Source of the DNA: Clostridium sp. C2-6-12
GTDB taxonomy: Bacteria; Bacillota; Clostridia; Clostridiales; Clostridiaceae
Length of the DNA stretch: 64,000 nucleotides
NCBI RefSeq assembly: GCF_009928485.1
Contig: NZ_JAABNP010000024.1
Coordinates: 17,661 to 81,660, forward strand
Reading direction: 5' to 3'
A program made the position numbers and the translations under genes. Positions 1 to 8,683 of the stretch are shown piece after piece; the first letter of the stretch is position 1, and each line of letters opens with the position of its first letter. The notes beneath the pieces are model-generated. The model was not told where the DNA came from. It saw only the letters and a list, made by a program, of their open reading frames with translations, and ran no database searches.

Positions 1-650
1 GCATAAATTATTCTATCAACAGGAAGTGCAGCTAAAATTACTAAACATATAATACCTTCGATTCCAACCATAGGTCCGTTAACAATTAATGAATAGACCA
101 CAGGAGACATACCTTCAGGAGCATATGAACCAAAGAAGACAACGCCTGAAATAAAGTGGCACAAAAATCTTGCCAATACAGCTATTGCTGTACCGAGCAT
201 TCTTTTATCCTTAAACATACCAGCAAGTCCAAGAGCCATAAAAGGTAAAGGGTAATCGAATAGTACTTGAACTGGATGTAATATATATGGATCCATAATA
301 AGTGTTATTATACCATAAAGAAATCCAGTTAAATAACCAACCTGGGACCCATACATAAATGCTATGAGTAATATAGGTATCATACTACCTAAAGTTATAC
401 TTCCGCCTTGAGGGAAATGATATAGTCTAAGCATTTTTAGTATTGTAGCGAGTGCTAATGCTATACCGATTCTGGCCATTAATTGAGGTGTAAAACTGAT
501 TTTTTTAATCTTAATTAAGACTATAAGAAGTAATACACAGCCTATTAAAGTGATGATAGACATTGGATTTGCAATTATATCCTGAATGTTTTTCGGAAAT
601 TTTTGAAATAACTCAGAAAATTGTGTTGCCCAATCATTAAAAATTGACAT
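1..650 (-). CDS. thiT: ThiT-type thiamine transporter S component, C-terminus off the window
   Basis: The frame read leftwards from the ATG at 650 is open to the window edge, so the last residues are missing. It encodes a very hydrophobic protein with several predicted membrane helices, a conserved GSMIPILLIAFMYG-type stretch and a middle region typical of ThiT/YuaJ. ThiT is the substrate-binding membrane subunit of an ECF transporter; it binds thiamine outside the cell and shares the EcfA/EcfA'/EcfT energising module encoded elsewhere. The start is set by a strong ribosome binding site (AAGGAGG, on the minus strand) 7 bases upstream. A TPP riboswitch in the leader is the usual context for this family and supports the call independently of the protein. 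Confidence 0.9.
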   Translation of the reverse strand, partial: MSIFNDWATQFSELFQKFPKNIQDIIANPMSIITLIGCVLLLIVLIKIKKISFTPQLMARIGIALALATILKMLRLYHFPQGGSITLGSMIPILLIAFMYGSQVGYLTGFLYGIITLIMDPYILHPVQVLFDYPLPFMALGLAGMFKDKRMLGTAIAVLARFLCHFISGVVFFGSYAPEGMSPVVYSLIVNGPMVGIEGIICLVILAALPVDRIIY

Positions 651-714
651 GAAAAAAACCTCCTTCTAATTGTGCTCGGAGATTATCAACCAAATAAATA
701 GTAGAAAAATTTTT

Positions 715-805
715 ACAAGGTTGCATTCCCTACGCTAGAATTATCTAGATCAGGTTTAAAGGGTTTATGAATATCAAATCTCAGCCTATTGGCTCCCCTA
801 GCACT
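715..805 (-). promoter_or_regulatory. TPP (THI-box) riboswitch
   Basis: Read on the minus strand the leader contains the conserved THI-box blocks in order: CTAGGGGAGCC, GGCTGAGA, ACCCTTTAAACCTGAT and CTAGCGTAGGGAATG. These are the TPP-binding core of the Thi-box aptamer. Downstream, AATCTCC (about 674-680) can pair with GGAGGTT, the thiT ribosome binding site (about 657-663), forming a 7-bp stem with one G-U pair. I infer that thiamine pyrophosphate turns off translation by freeing this sequestor. I see no run of U typical of a transcription terminator after it. Confidence 0.92.
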
Positions 806-815
806 TTATTAGTAT

Positions 816-844
816 ATTTTATACTTATTGTTATAAATAGTCAA
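816..844 (-). promoter_or_regulatory. Promoter of the TPP-riboswitch/thiT transcript
   Basis: On the minus strand TTGACT (839-844) and TAAAAT (816-821) are separated by exactly 17 bases, just upstream of the riboswitch. This fits a sigma-A promoter. It overlaps the 3' end of the small reading frame at 831-1034. Confidence 0.6.
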
Positions 845-1034
845 TTATGTTATAGGCATTAAATTTATTATTTTTATTATTTGAGCAATAACCTTGATTA
901 GTTTCATTTAAATTAATTGTATGATGAGTTTGAGGATTATAAGGAAGTTTATTTGATGAGGTTATAAAAACATCATCATTACTATTAACGATAACAGCAT
1001 CTTTATAAGTTGAATCTAAAATAAAATCTTTCAT
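831..1034 (-). CDS. Small hypothetical protein, 67 residues
   Basis: I do not recognise this protein. It is hydrophilic, rich in Asn, has no signal peptide or membrane segment, and includes one cysteine near its C-terminus. In favour of a real gene: an AAGGAATGA ribosome binding site about 10 bases before the ATG and a clean gap between degV's terminator and the thiT promoter. Against: its end overlaps the likely thiT promoter and the composition is simple. Same strand as thiT, but the riboswitch promoter probably makes them separate transcripts. Confidence 0.4.
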   Translation of the reverse strand: MKDFILDSTYKDAVIVNSNDDVFITSSNKLPYNPQTHHTINLNETNQGYCSNNKNNKFNAYNIIDYL

Positions 1035-1120
1035 AATTTAAAATCATTCCTTTCAAATAATAAAGATTTGTTTAGTTAATAGTATTTACTTATAATAAAT
1101 TAAGTATGCATATGAAAATA

Positions 1121-1156
1121 TTAAAAAAGCGAGTATATTTTAGCTCGCTTTTTTAA
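1121..1156 (-). terminator. Bidirectional rho-independent terminator after degV
   Basis: An 11-bp stem AAAAAAGCGAG / CTCGCTTTTTT with a 10-base loop is flanked by T runs on both strands. It lies 22 bases beyond the degV stop and would end degV transcription. Confidence 0.85.
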
Positions 1157-1177
1157 TTAAATTTATTTATTTTAATA

Positions 1178-2026
1178 TTAGTCTAATTTTTGAACTATAA
1201 ATCCAACAAGTCCAGGACCAGTATGAACTCCTAGTGTGGGTCCAATTGACCCACCTAAATAGCATTCAATTAGATTAGGAAGATCTCTTATGGCATCATA
1301 TAGCATTTTAGCTTTATCTGGAGCATCTCCATCCATGATCCAAACTTTACATCTGCTATTTTCTAAATAAGGCTTTAATAAAGTCACTAATCGAGATATA
1401 GATTGCTTCATGCCTCTTATTTTACATACTGTATGATATACTCCATCATCACCTACAGTTATGATTGGCTTAAGATTTAGAGTATCTGCTATTGTTCCAG
1501 CAACCTTGCCTATTCTGCCGCCTTTAATAAGATATTCAAGGGTATCTAAAGTGAAGAATACATCAATTTTATTTCTATATGAAGGTAAGATTTCTAATAT
1601 TTCTTGAAAAGATTTTCCTTCATCAATTAATTTTTTGGTTTCAATAACCATTGCACCTTCAGACATTGTTAAAGTCATAGAATCAAAAACAAAGGTTTTA
1701 ATTCCCAATGTATTTTCTGCTGCTACTCTTGCTGAATTATAACTTCCTGAAATTCCACTTGATATAGTAATTATTATTGCATGTGTATATCCTTCACTTA
1801 TAGCTTCTTCTAGAGCAGAAGTAAACTTTTCTACACTAGGGAGTGAAGTTGTAGGAATTTCTATTGGTAATGCATCATAAAGCATTTTTGGAGTTATGTC
1901 TATTCCATCATCATAATCTCTATCTGAAAATATAATTTTAAATGGCAACATCTTAATATTATTTTTTTTTGTAAAATCAATACTTAAATCGCAAGCACTG
2001 TCAGTTATTAATGCTATTCTTTCCAT
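1178..2026 (-). CDS. degV: DegV family fatty-acid-binding protein
   Basis: The 282-residue protein starts ERIALITDSACDL, the family N-terminal signature, and carries TTSLPS and SGISGSYNSA motifs that contact the fatty acid headgroup in DegV/FakB structures. FakB proteins present fatty acids to the kinase FakA for phosphorylation and entry into phospholipid synthesis; whether this copy does so is inference, since many clostridia have several DegV paralogues. I start at the ATG at 2026 because AGGAGG lies 7 bases before it; the frame stays open to an ATG at 2080, but that extension is not DegV-like. Single gene, ended by the terminator at 1121-1156. Confidence 0.88.
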   Translation of the reverse strand: MERIALITDSACDLSIDFTKKNNIKMLPFKIIFSDRDYDDGIDITPKMLYDALPIEIPTTSLPSVEKFTSALEEAISEGYTHAIIITISSGISGSYNSARVAAENTLGIKTFVFDSMTLTMSEGAMVIETKKLIDEGKSFQEILEILPSYRNKIDVFFTLDTLEYLIKGGRIGKVAGTIADTLNLKPIITVGDDGVYHTVCKIRGMKQSISRLVTLLKPYLENSRCKVWIMDGDAPDKAKMLYDAIRDLPNLIECYLGGSIGPTLGVHTGPGLVGFIVQKLD

Positions 2027-2386
2027 ATGTGGCCTCCTAAATTTGAGTAGTATTAAATTAATTATATCATTTTTATACAATTTAGATTATATATATTGTG
2101 TAAAAATAATTAAAAAAATACAAATTAAGTAACTAAAGTTTGTTTTTTGAATATAAAATTATTTAATATATTTAACCAATATATTAAGAAGAAATATGTA
2201 TAAATAAGAAAGTTTTAATAAAAAACAATAAGAAAAATATAATAAATATAGAAAGATAGGGCTTTTGATAAAGTTTATAATAAGTCAAATATATAGAAAT
2301 CTAGAAAATCAATCAAATTTAAAGATAATGAGACCAAAATCATGATAATTAAAATCTATAGTTATAAAAATAAAAAATTAGAACTA
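2027..2386. other. AT-rich intergenic region between divergent degV and nrdD
   Basis: About 360 bases with no credible reading frame. The left part must hold the degV promoter. I see only AT-rich sequence and no convincing repeat. TTATATATATTGTGTA near 2087-2102 resembles the NrdR-like box described at 2430, but is too far from nrdD to rely on. Confidence 0.5.
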
Positions 2387-2415
2387 TTGCTAAGGAATAC
2401 CTTATACAGTATAAT
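2387..2415 (+). promoter_or_regulatory. Sigma-A promoter of nrdD
   Basis: TTGCTA (2387-2392) and TATAAT (2410-2415) are 17 bases apart, and the predicted start near 2422 gives a leader of about 40 bases before nrdD. Confidence 0.75.
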
Positions 2416-2429
2416 AAGACGGTATTAAT

Positions 2430-2445
2430 TATACTATATATTGTG
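2430..2445 (+). promoter_or_regulatory. Possible NrdR box
   Basis: TATACTATATATTGTG resembles the NrdR box (roughly ACACTATATATWGTGT), just downstream of the nrdD promoter and where a repressor would block it. NrdR sites normally occur in pairs three helical turns apart; the only partner candidate, TATACAGTATAATAAG at 2403, is 27 bases away and overlaps the -10 box. This is a weak match. Confidence 0.3.
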
Positions 2446-2462
2446 CCACGGAGGGAATATAA

Positions 2463-4571
2463 ATGCTATATGTTGTGAAAAGAGATGGTCGAGAGGTTGA
2501 ATTTAACTCAGATAAGATAGCTCAAGCTATTAAAGGATCAGCTAGTGAAATCGGTTTAAATTTAAGAGAAAGTCAAGTATTAGATACTGTACAAAAGGTA
2601 ATTACATATATCGAAGAGGAATATAAGAAAACAATAACTGTAGAACAAATACAGAATTTTGTAGAAAAAGCATTAAAAGATGAGGGTCACAAAGATATAG
2701 CAATAGCTTATTCAGGATATAGACAAGAAAGAACTAAAGTCAGAGAAATAAAATCAGATTTAATGAAAGCTATAAGACAAATTGGAGTTGAGACTGATAG
2801 AGATAATGCAAATGTAGGAAATAATTTCAGTTCTAAGCTATTAAGAATAGCTTCTGAATCAAATAAATGGAATACACTAGCTATAATGCCGAAGGGGTTA
2901 GCTAAGGCACATGAAACAGGAGATTTATATTATCATGATTTAGATAGTTATAATTTAACTGTAAATTGTCTTCATATTCCAACTAGAGAAATATTAGGAA
3001 ATGGATTTAATACAGGATATGGAACAATTAATGCTCCTAGAAGAATAGAAACAGCTGCTGAGTTATCATGTATTTTATTACAATCAACTCAAAATGATAT
3101 GTTTGGAGGGCAATCACATCCAGACTTTGATAATGATATGGCTATATTCGTAAATCCAACTAGAGAAGAAATAAAAAGAGAATTAGAAGAATTAGAAATA
3201 TCTCAAGAAAAAATCGAAGCCTTGGCTGAAAAGAAAGTAAGAAAAAAAGTGCAACAAGCGATGCAAGGAGTTGTTTACAATCTTAATACAATGCACTCAA
3301 GAGCGGGATCTCAAGTTCCATTTAGCTCAATTAACATCGGATTACCTGAAAATGAAGATGCTGCATTAGTATGTGAAGTTTTTCTTTTAGAATATGAAAA
3401 AGGATTAGGTAAGGGAGAACAGCCTATATTCCCAAACATAATTTTTAGAGTTAAATCAGGTGTTAATAGAGAAGAAAGTGATCCTTATTTTTACTTATAT
3501 AAATTAGCTTGCAGAGTTGCTGCAAAAAGAATGAATCCAACATTTATGAATATTGATTCTGATTTTAATAAAGAATATTATGATCAAGGATATGTTCCAG
3601 CAACTATGGGATGTAGAACGTATCTTATGAAGAATGTAAATGGTGAGCCAGGCTGCAAAGGAAGAGGAAATATAGCACCTACTACTCTTAATTTACCAAG
3701 AATAGGCTTACAAGCTAAAGGTGATTTAGATAAATTCTTTGAAATATTAGATTCAAGATTAGAATTAGCAAAGGAGTCTTTATTGCATAGATATGGTGTA
3801 TTAAAGAATTTAAGAGTTAAGGATTTACCTTTTGTTGCAGGTCAGAAGCTTATGAAAGGTGCTGAAAACTTAGGACCTGATGACTCTATAGAACCAATCT
3901 TAAAGCAAGGTACATGGGGAATCGGATTTATAGGGCTTGCTGAAACGTTAGTAGCTTTAGTTGGTAAACATCATGGTGAGGATCCAGAAACTAGAGAATT
4001 AGGTGTAAAGATTGTTGAATATATAAGAGCATACACAGATAGACTTACAGAAGAACATAAATTAAATTGGAGTTGTTATGCAACACCAGCAGAAGGTCTT
4101 TCAGGTAAATTTATAAAACAAGATCAAAAAATATTTGGAGAAATAAAAGGAGTAACTGATAAAGAATACTATACAAATAGTTTTCATGTTCCAGTTGCCT
4201 ATCCAATATCTATAAAGGATAAAATAGATATTGAAGCTCCATACCATAAACTTTGTAATGGTGGTCATATAAGCTATATTGAGGTAGATGATTCACCAAG
4301 TGAAGAAACAGTGATGGATATAATAAATTATGCATACAAGAATACAAACATAAGTTATATGGGTATTAATTTCCACATAAGATATTGTAGGGATTGTGGA
4401 ACTTATCTTCATGAAAATCAATCTAAATGTCCAAAGTGTGGAAGTCAAGATATACAAGGAATATCAAGAGTTACAGGATATTTAAGCTTAGATGAAAGAT
4501 TTGGTGCTGGAAAGTACCATGAAAGAGAAGATAGAATATCTCACACAGGAAATCATGAAAATCATTATTAA
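2463..4571 (+). CDS. nrdD: Anaerobic (class III) ribonucleoside-triphosphate reductase
   Basis: This 702-residue enzyme reduces ribonucleoside triphosphates to deoxyribonucleotides without oxygen, using a glycyl radical made by NrdG. Visible parts: an N-terminal ATP-cone (about residues 1-95), the ten-stranded barrel with cysteines at C169 and C384 that match the two catalytic positions of the family, a C-terminal zinc site C642-x2-C645 and C656-x2-C659, and the radical loop RVTGYL with Gly672. Length is as usual for NrdD. The ATG follows GGAGGG at 9 bases. Its activase nrdG is not adjacent but 4.6 kb downstream, after the citrate genes and a toxin-antitoxin pair. It has its own promoter and a likely terminator. 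Confidence 0.97.
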   Translation: MLYVVKRDGREVEFNSDKIAQAIKGSASEIGLNLRESQVLDTVQKVITYIEEEYKKTITVEQIQNFVEKALKDEGHKDIAIAYSGYRQERTKVREIKSDLMKAIRQIGVETDRDNANVGNNFSSKLLRIASESNKWNTLAIMPKGLAKAHETGDLYYHDLDSYNLTVNCLHIPTREILGNGFNTGYGTINAPRRIETAAELSCILLQSTQNDMFGGQSHPDFDNDMAIFVNPTREEIKRELEELEISQEKIEALAEKKVRKKVQQAMQGVVYNLNTMHSRAGSQVPFSSINIGLPENEDAALVCEVFLLEYEKGLGKGEQPIFPNIIFRVKSGVNREESDPYFYLYKLACRVAAKRMNPTFMNIDSDFNKEYYDQGYVPATMGCRTYLMKNVNGEPGCKGRGNIAPTTLNLPRIGLQAKGDLDKFFEILDSRLELAKESLLHRYGVLKNLRVKDLPFVAGQKLMKGAENLGPDDSIEPILKQGTWGIGFIGLAETLVALVGKHHGEDPETRELGVKIVEYIRAYTDRLTEEHKLNWSCYATPAEGLSGKFIKQDQKIFGEIKGVTDKEYYTNSFHVPVAYPISIKDKIDIEAPYHKLCNGGHISYIEVDDSPSEETVMDIINYAYKNTNISYMGINFHIRYCRDCGTYLHENQSKCPKCGSQDIQGISRVTGYLSLDERFGAGKYHEREDRISHTGNHENHY

Positions 4572-4617
4572 AATCTTTTATATTCATATATAGTTAATAA
4601 AAATATAAATAATAAAT

Positions 4618-4683
4618 AGGTTATCTTAGAAATAATTAAGGAATTATTTTAATTCAAATGGTTATTTTTAAGGTAACCTTTTA
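4618..4683 (+). terminator. Likely terminator after nrdD
   Basis: AGGTTATCTTA (4618-4628) pairs with TAAGGTAACCT (4669-4679) with one G-U, followed by TTTT. Inside it lies a second hairpin, AAATAATT-AAGG-AATTATTT. The long loop makes it less certain than a simple terminator. Confidence 0.6.
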
Positions 4684-5056
4684 ATGTAATTTGGTATAAA
4701 AATTCACTTTTTTGATTATAATGTATAATTACTCATTTTACTGCCAGAAAATAATATGTTCTAATTAGATAAAGAATTAAACAGATGTAAGATGGAACTC
4801 TAAAATTTAATTCATCAGGATATTGCAATGTTAGGAAAAAAACTTGCAGGAATAGCATTTATTTAATGGCAAATGACCAGTTTTTATGAAATATGTGAAG
4901 GAGAAGTGCTTATTTGTTGCAAAAAAATAGTAATAATACTTGTCTACACTTAAGCTAATGTGATATTATTAAAGAAGGCTTATAATAATGAAATTTTATT
5001 ATTAAAACTATTATTTAATATGCAATAAGTTAATAAAAATAAATGGAGGGATTTTC
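4684..5056. other. Leader/intergenic region before the Re-citrate synthase gene
   Basis: About 370 AT-rich bases with no supported gene. It must carry the promoter of the citrate operon. I looked for a T-box (no TGGNACC-type core) and for a CodY box and found neither convincingly. The only strong signal is the AATGGAGGGA ribosome binding site just before 5057. Confidence 0.5.
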
Positions 5057-6223
5057 ATGGCACTTAGTAATTTAAAAAATGATAAAAAAGTTACTATTGT
5101 AGATACCACTCTTAGAGATGGGGAGCAAACAGCTGGGGTGGTTTTTGCTAATGCAGAAAAAATAGTAATAGCAGAAATGCTTAGTGAGTTAGGTGTTGAC
5201 CAATTAGAAGTAGGGATTCCTACGATGGGTGGAGACGAAAAGAAGGCTATAAAGGAAATAGTAAAAAGAAATTTAAAATCTAGTATAATGGCATGGAATA
5301 GGGCTGTAGTAAGCGATATAGAACAATCTATAGATTGTGGAGTTGATGCTGTTGCTATATCAATATCTGTATCAGACATACACATTCAGCATAAACTTAA
5401 GACTTCTAGAGAATGGGTACTAGAAAGCATGGTTAAGTCTGTAGAATATGCTAAGAAAAACGGTCTTTATGTATCTGTTAATGGGGAAGATGCATCGAGA
5501 GCAGATAAGGATTTCTTAGTTGAATTTATAACTGCAGCTAAACAGGCTGGTGCAAATAGATTTAGATATTGTGATACAGTTGGAATTAAAGAACCATTTG
5601 GAATTAGAGATGATATTAAATATATATATGATAAAACAGGATTTGATATAGAAATGCATACACACAATGACTTTGGAATGGCAACAGCTAATGCAGTTGC
5701 AGGGATAAAGGGTGGAGCTACTCATGTTGGAGTAACAGTGAACGGTCTAGGAGAAAGAGCAGGTAATGCAGCTTTAGAAGAAGTTATCATGGCATTAATG
5801 CTTGTTTATGGATATAAAGGCGAAGAAATAAATACTAAAATGTTCAGAGAAGTTTCTGAATATGTATCAAGAGCATCAGGAAGAGAGCTTCCTATATGGA
5901 AAGCAATAGTTGGAACAAATATGTTTGCACATGAATCAGGAATTCATGCTGATGGAGCTATAAAGGATCCTAAAAATTATGAAGCATTTGATCCAGCAAT
6001 AGTTGGGCTTGAAAGACAAATCGTTATTGGAAAGCATTCTGGAAGAGCAGCGGTAGTTAATAAGTTTATGGAATATAACATGGAGCTTACTGATGAGGAA
6101 GCTTCAGGAATATTAGAGCTTGTAAGATCTACTTCCGTTAGATTAAAAAGATCTTTATTTGATAAGGAAATAGTTCAACTATACAAAGAATATCATAGAC
6201 AGTTAGATGAAAAAAATGCTTAA
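5057..6223 (+). CDS. Re-citrate synthase / homocitrate-synthase-family enzyme
   Basis: A 388-residue DRE-TIM metallolyase that condenses acetyl-CoA with a 2-oxo acid. The signature DTTLRDGEQTAGV begins at D16 (metal and 2-oxo acid binding R20, D21), metal ligands H201 and H203 lie in HTHNDFG, and GLGERAGNA follows. By sequence alone it could be homocitrate synthase (NifV), a Re-face citrate synthase or an isopropylmalate-synthase relative. I favour Re-citrate synthase because aconitase follows 18 bases downstream in the same operon, an arrangement known from Clostridium acetobutylicum (CAC0970-CAC0971), where this type makes citrate from oxaloacetate. No nif genes are seen nearby. The LeuA regulatory domain is absent. 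Clostridia of this group often lack ordinary Si-citrate synthase, so it would feed glutamate synthesis. Confidence 0.85.
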   Translation: MALSNLKNDKKVTIVDTTLRDGEQTAGVVFANAEKIVIAEMLSELGVDQLEVGIPTMGGDEKKAIKEIVKRNLKSSIMAWNRAVVSDIEQSIDCGVDAVAISISVSDIHIQHKLKTSREWVLESMVKSVEYAKKNGLYVSVNGEDASRADKDFLVEFITAAKQAGANRFRYCDTVGIKEPFGIRDDIKYIYDKTGFDIEMHTHNDFGMATANAVAGIKGGATHVGVTVNGLGERAGNAALEEVIMALMLVYGYKGEEINTKMFREVSEYVSRASGRELPIWKAIVGTNMFAHESGIHADGAIKDPKNYEAFDPAIVGLERQIVIGKHSGRAAVVNKFMEYNMELTDEEASGILELVRSTSVRLKRSLFDKEIVQLYKEYHRQLDEKNA

Positions 6224-6241
6224 TAATAGGGGGATAAAAAA

Positions 6242-8164
6242 GTGGGCGATAATTTAGTTTATAAGATCTTAAAGAGTCATATTGTTGAAGGAGAATTAAA
6301 GGCAGGAGAGCCAATTGCGTTAAAGATTGATCAAACTCTAACTCAAGATTCAACAGGAACAATGGCATATCTTCAATTAGAAGCTATGGGAATTGATAGA
6401 GTTAAGACAAAGAGATCAGTTGCTTTTATAGATCATAATATGTTACAACAAGGTTTTGAAAATGCTGATGACCATAAATTTATTCAAACAGTTGCATCTA
6501 AATATGGAGTATATTTCTCAAAGCCAGGTAACGGAATATGTCATCAAATCTTTTTAGAAAGATTTGCTACTCCAGGAGATACTTTAATAGGTTCTGACAG
6601 CCATACTCCAACAGCAGGTGGTGTTGGAATGTTAGCTATGGGAGCAGGTGGTTTAGACGTTGCTTTAGCTATGGGGGGCGGAGCTTACAACATTAATACT
6701 CCGAAAGTAGTTAAGATTGAACTTACTGGAAAGCTAAATAAAATGGTAGCTGCTAAAGATGTTATCTTAGAAGTTTTAAGAATATTAACTGTTAAAGGTG
6801 GAGTAGGAAAAGTATTTGAATATGCTGGCGAAGGTGTTAAAACACTTTCAGTTCCAGAAAGAGCTACTATAACTAATATGGGAGCAGAACTTGGAGCTAC
6901 AACTTCAATCTTCCCAAGTGATGAAAGAACTTTAGAATTCTTTAAAGCACAAGGAAGAGAAGAAAATTGGATAGAATTTAAACCAGATGCAGATGCTGTA
7001 TATGATGAAGTAGTAACTATTAATTTGAGTGAATTAACTCCACTTACAGCTAAGCCACACAGTCCAGATAATGTAGCTAAGGTTAGTGAAGTTGGTAAGA
7101 TTAAAGTTGACCAAGTAGTTATAGGAAGTTGTACTAACTCTTCTTATGAAGACTTAATGAAAGTTGCAAAGATATTAAAAGGTAAAAAAGTACATCCGGA
7201 TGTCAGCTTAGTAATAGGTCCTGGATCAAGACAAGTTATGGAAATGATAGCTAGAAACGGCGCTTTAGGAGATATAATCAGCTCAGGAGCAAGAATACTT
7301 GAAAATGGCTGCGGACCTTGTATAGGAATGGGACAATCACCAGGAACTGATGCCGTTTCACTTAGAACTGTAAATAGAAATTTCTATGGTAGAAGTGGAA
7401 CTCTATCAGCACAAGTATATATAGTAAGTCCTGAAACTGCTGCAGTTTCAGCTATAAATGGAGTTTTAACTGATCCAACAGAAGTGGATATAGATTTAAC
7501 AATAGATATGCCTAAGGAATTCTTAATAGATGATTCTATGATTTTAGCACCAGCACCAACAAATGCTGAGGTTGAAGTTGTTAGAGGACCAAATATTAAA
7601 CCATTCCCAGTAAGTAAGCCATTAGCTCAAGAATTAAATGGTAAGGTGTTAATAAAGGTTGAAGATAACATTACAACTGACCATATTATGCCTTCAAATT
7701 CGAAGTTATTACCATTTAGATCGAATATTCCTTATCTAGCTGAATACTGTTTTAACACAGTAGATACAGAGTTCCCTAAGAGAGCTAAGGAATTCAACGG
7801 TGGATTTATAATTGCTGGAGGAAATTACGGTCAAGGTTCAAGTAGAGAACATGCAGCGCTTGCACCATTATACTTAGGTGTTAAGGCTGTTATAGCTAAG
7901 TCATTTGCAAGAATTCATAAGGCTAACTTAATTAACAATGGAATAGTTCCAATGGAATTTAAGAATGAAGCTGATTATGATAGCATAGATTTAGTAGATG
8001 ATTTAAAGATGGAAGATATTAAGGCAGCTTTAGAAACAGGCGTAGTTAAAGTTAAGAACTTAACCAAGGGAACTGAATTTGAAGCAACAGTTGATTTAAC
8101 AGAAAAAGAAATCGCAGTTATTAAAGAAGGCGGAAGACTTAATTACGTTAAAGCAAATGCTTAG
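6242..8164 (+). CDS. acn: Aconitate hydratase (single-chain, swivel domain at the C-terminus)
   Basis: This 640-residue protein isomerises citrate to isocitrate through a 4Fe-4S cluster held by C297 (GSCTNSS), C357 and C360 (NGCGPCIGMG). The substrate-binding SDSHTPTAGG motif is present. The C-terminal third carries the swivel domain with NYGQGSSREHAALAP. At about 640 residues it belongs to the shorter prokaryotic form rather than the 900-residue AcnA. It starts at GTG (6242) after GGGGGA, 18 bases after the citrate synthase stop, so the two are co-transcribed. The isocitrate dehydrogenase that follows in C. acetobutylicum is not here; a strong terminator ends the operon. Confidence 0.93.
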   Translation: MGDNLVYKILKSHIVEGELKAGEPIALKIDQTLTQDSTGTMAYLQLEAMGIDRVKTKRSVAFIDHNMLQQGFENADDHKFIQTVASKYGVYFSKPGNGICHQIFLERFATPGDTLIGSDSHTPTAGGVGMLAMGAGGLDVALAMGGGAYNINTPKVVKIELTGKLNKMVAAKDVILEVLRILTVKGGVGKVFEYAGEGVKTLSVPERATITNMGAELGATTSIFPSDERTLEFFKAQGREENWIEFKPDADAVYDEVVTINLSELTPLTAKPHSPDNVAKVSEVGKIKVDQVVIGSCTNSSYEDLMKVAKILKGKKVHPDVSLVIGPGSRQVMEMIARNGALGDIISSGARILENGCGPCIGMGQSPGTDAVSLRTVNRNFYGRSGTLSAQVYIVSPETAAVSAINGVLTDPTEVDIDLTIDMPKEFLIDDSMILAPAPTNAEVEVVRGPNIKPFPVSKPLAQELNGKVLIKVEDNITTDHIMPSNSKLLPFRSNIPYLAEYCFNTVDTEFPKRAKEFNGGFIIAGGNYGQGSSREHAALAPLYLGVKAVIAKSFARIHKANLINNGIVPMEFKNEADYDSIDLVDDLKMEDIKAALETGVVKVKNLTKGTEFEATVDLTEKEIAVIKEGGRLNYVKANA

Positions 8165-8189
8165 CAGTTAGTGTTACAAAGTCATATTT

Positions 8190-8231
8190 AAGCACAGGAG
8201 TTCATGTAAATTTGAATTCCTGTGTTTTTTT
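8190..8231 (+). terminator. Rho-independent terminator after acn
   Basis: A 12-bp stem CACAGGAGTTCA / TGAATTCCTGTG (one G-U pair) with an 8-base loop is followed by seven T. Confidence 0.93.
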
Positions 8232-8314
8232 ATTTTAATTTAGGTTAATATTACTAATAGTCATATGGTAAAATATTATTATCAAATGAATCTTTTAAAT
8301 GGGGGGATTACAAT

Positions 8315-8683
8315 ATGAACCTAAGTGAAATAATAGAAGATATAGCTAAGAAATATGAATTACATTCTATTGGCATATTTGGTAGTCGTGCAAGAGGAGA
8401 TTACAGGGAGGATTCAGATTTAGATATCTTTATAATAGGAAATTTAACTTTGGATGATGAGCTATCACTAGAAGCCGAACTAGAAGAAATATTGAAAATC
8501 AATGTTGATATTGTAAAGATAAGTGAAGATAGTGATAAGATATTGTTAAAGAATATTATAAATGATGCTTCCATTATCTATAGTAAAAGTAATTCCTTTG
8601 AAAATTTATATAAGTTTGTAGAACGTTTTTTTATAGAAAATAGTGATTTTATTCATATAAGAAAGGTTGATTTGCTTGATTAA
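8315..8683 (+). CDS. mntA: MntA-type nucleotidyltransferase antitoxin
   Basis: A 122-residue minimal nucleotidyltransferase with GSRARGDYREDSDLD: G23-S24 and S34-D35-D37 are the catalytic nucleotidyltransferase residues. In the HepT/MntA family such an enzyme is the antitoxin; it transfers AMP groups to a tyrosine of the HEPN toxin and silences it. The next gene encodes just such a HEPN protein, and the two reading frames overlap by 8 bases, so they form one operon. Starts at ATG after GGGGGATTA. It sits between the citrate operon and nrdG. Confidence 0.9.
   Translation: MNLSEIIEDIAKKYELHSIGIFGSRARGDYREDSDLDIFIIGNLTLDDELSLEAELEEILKINVDIVKISEDSDKILLKNIINDASIIYSKSNSFENLYKFVERFFIENSDFIHIRKVDLLD

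Noticed and set aside
2403..2445. A full NrdR box pair before nrdD
   Set aside because: Only one half-convincing box; the second candidate overlaps the -10 box and has the wrong spacing.
5057..6223. Nitrogen-fixation homocitrate synthase (NifV) as first choice
   Set aside because: No nif genes nearby and aconitase is the operon partner; kept as an alternative only.
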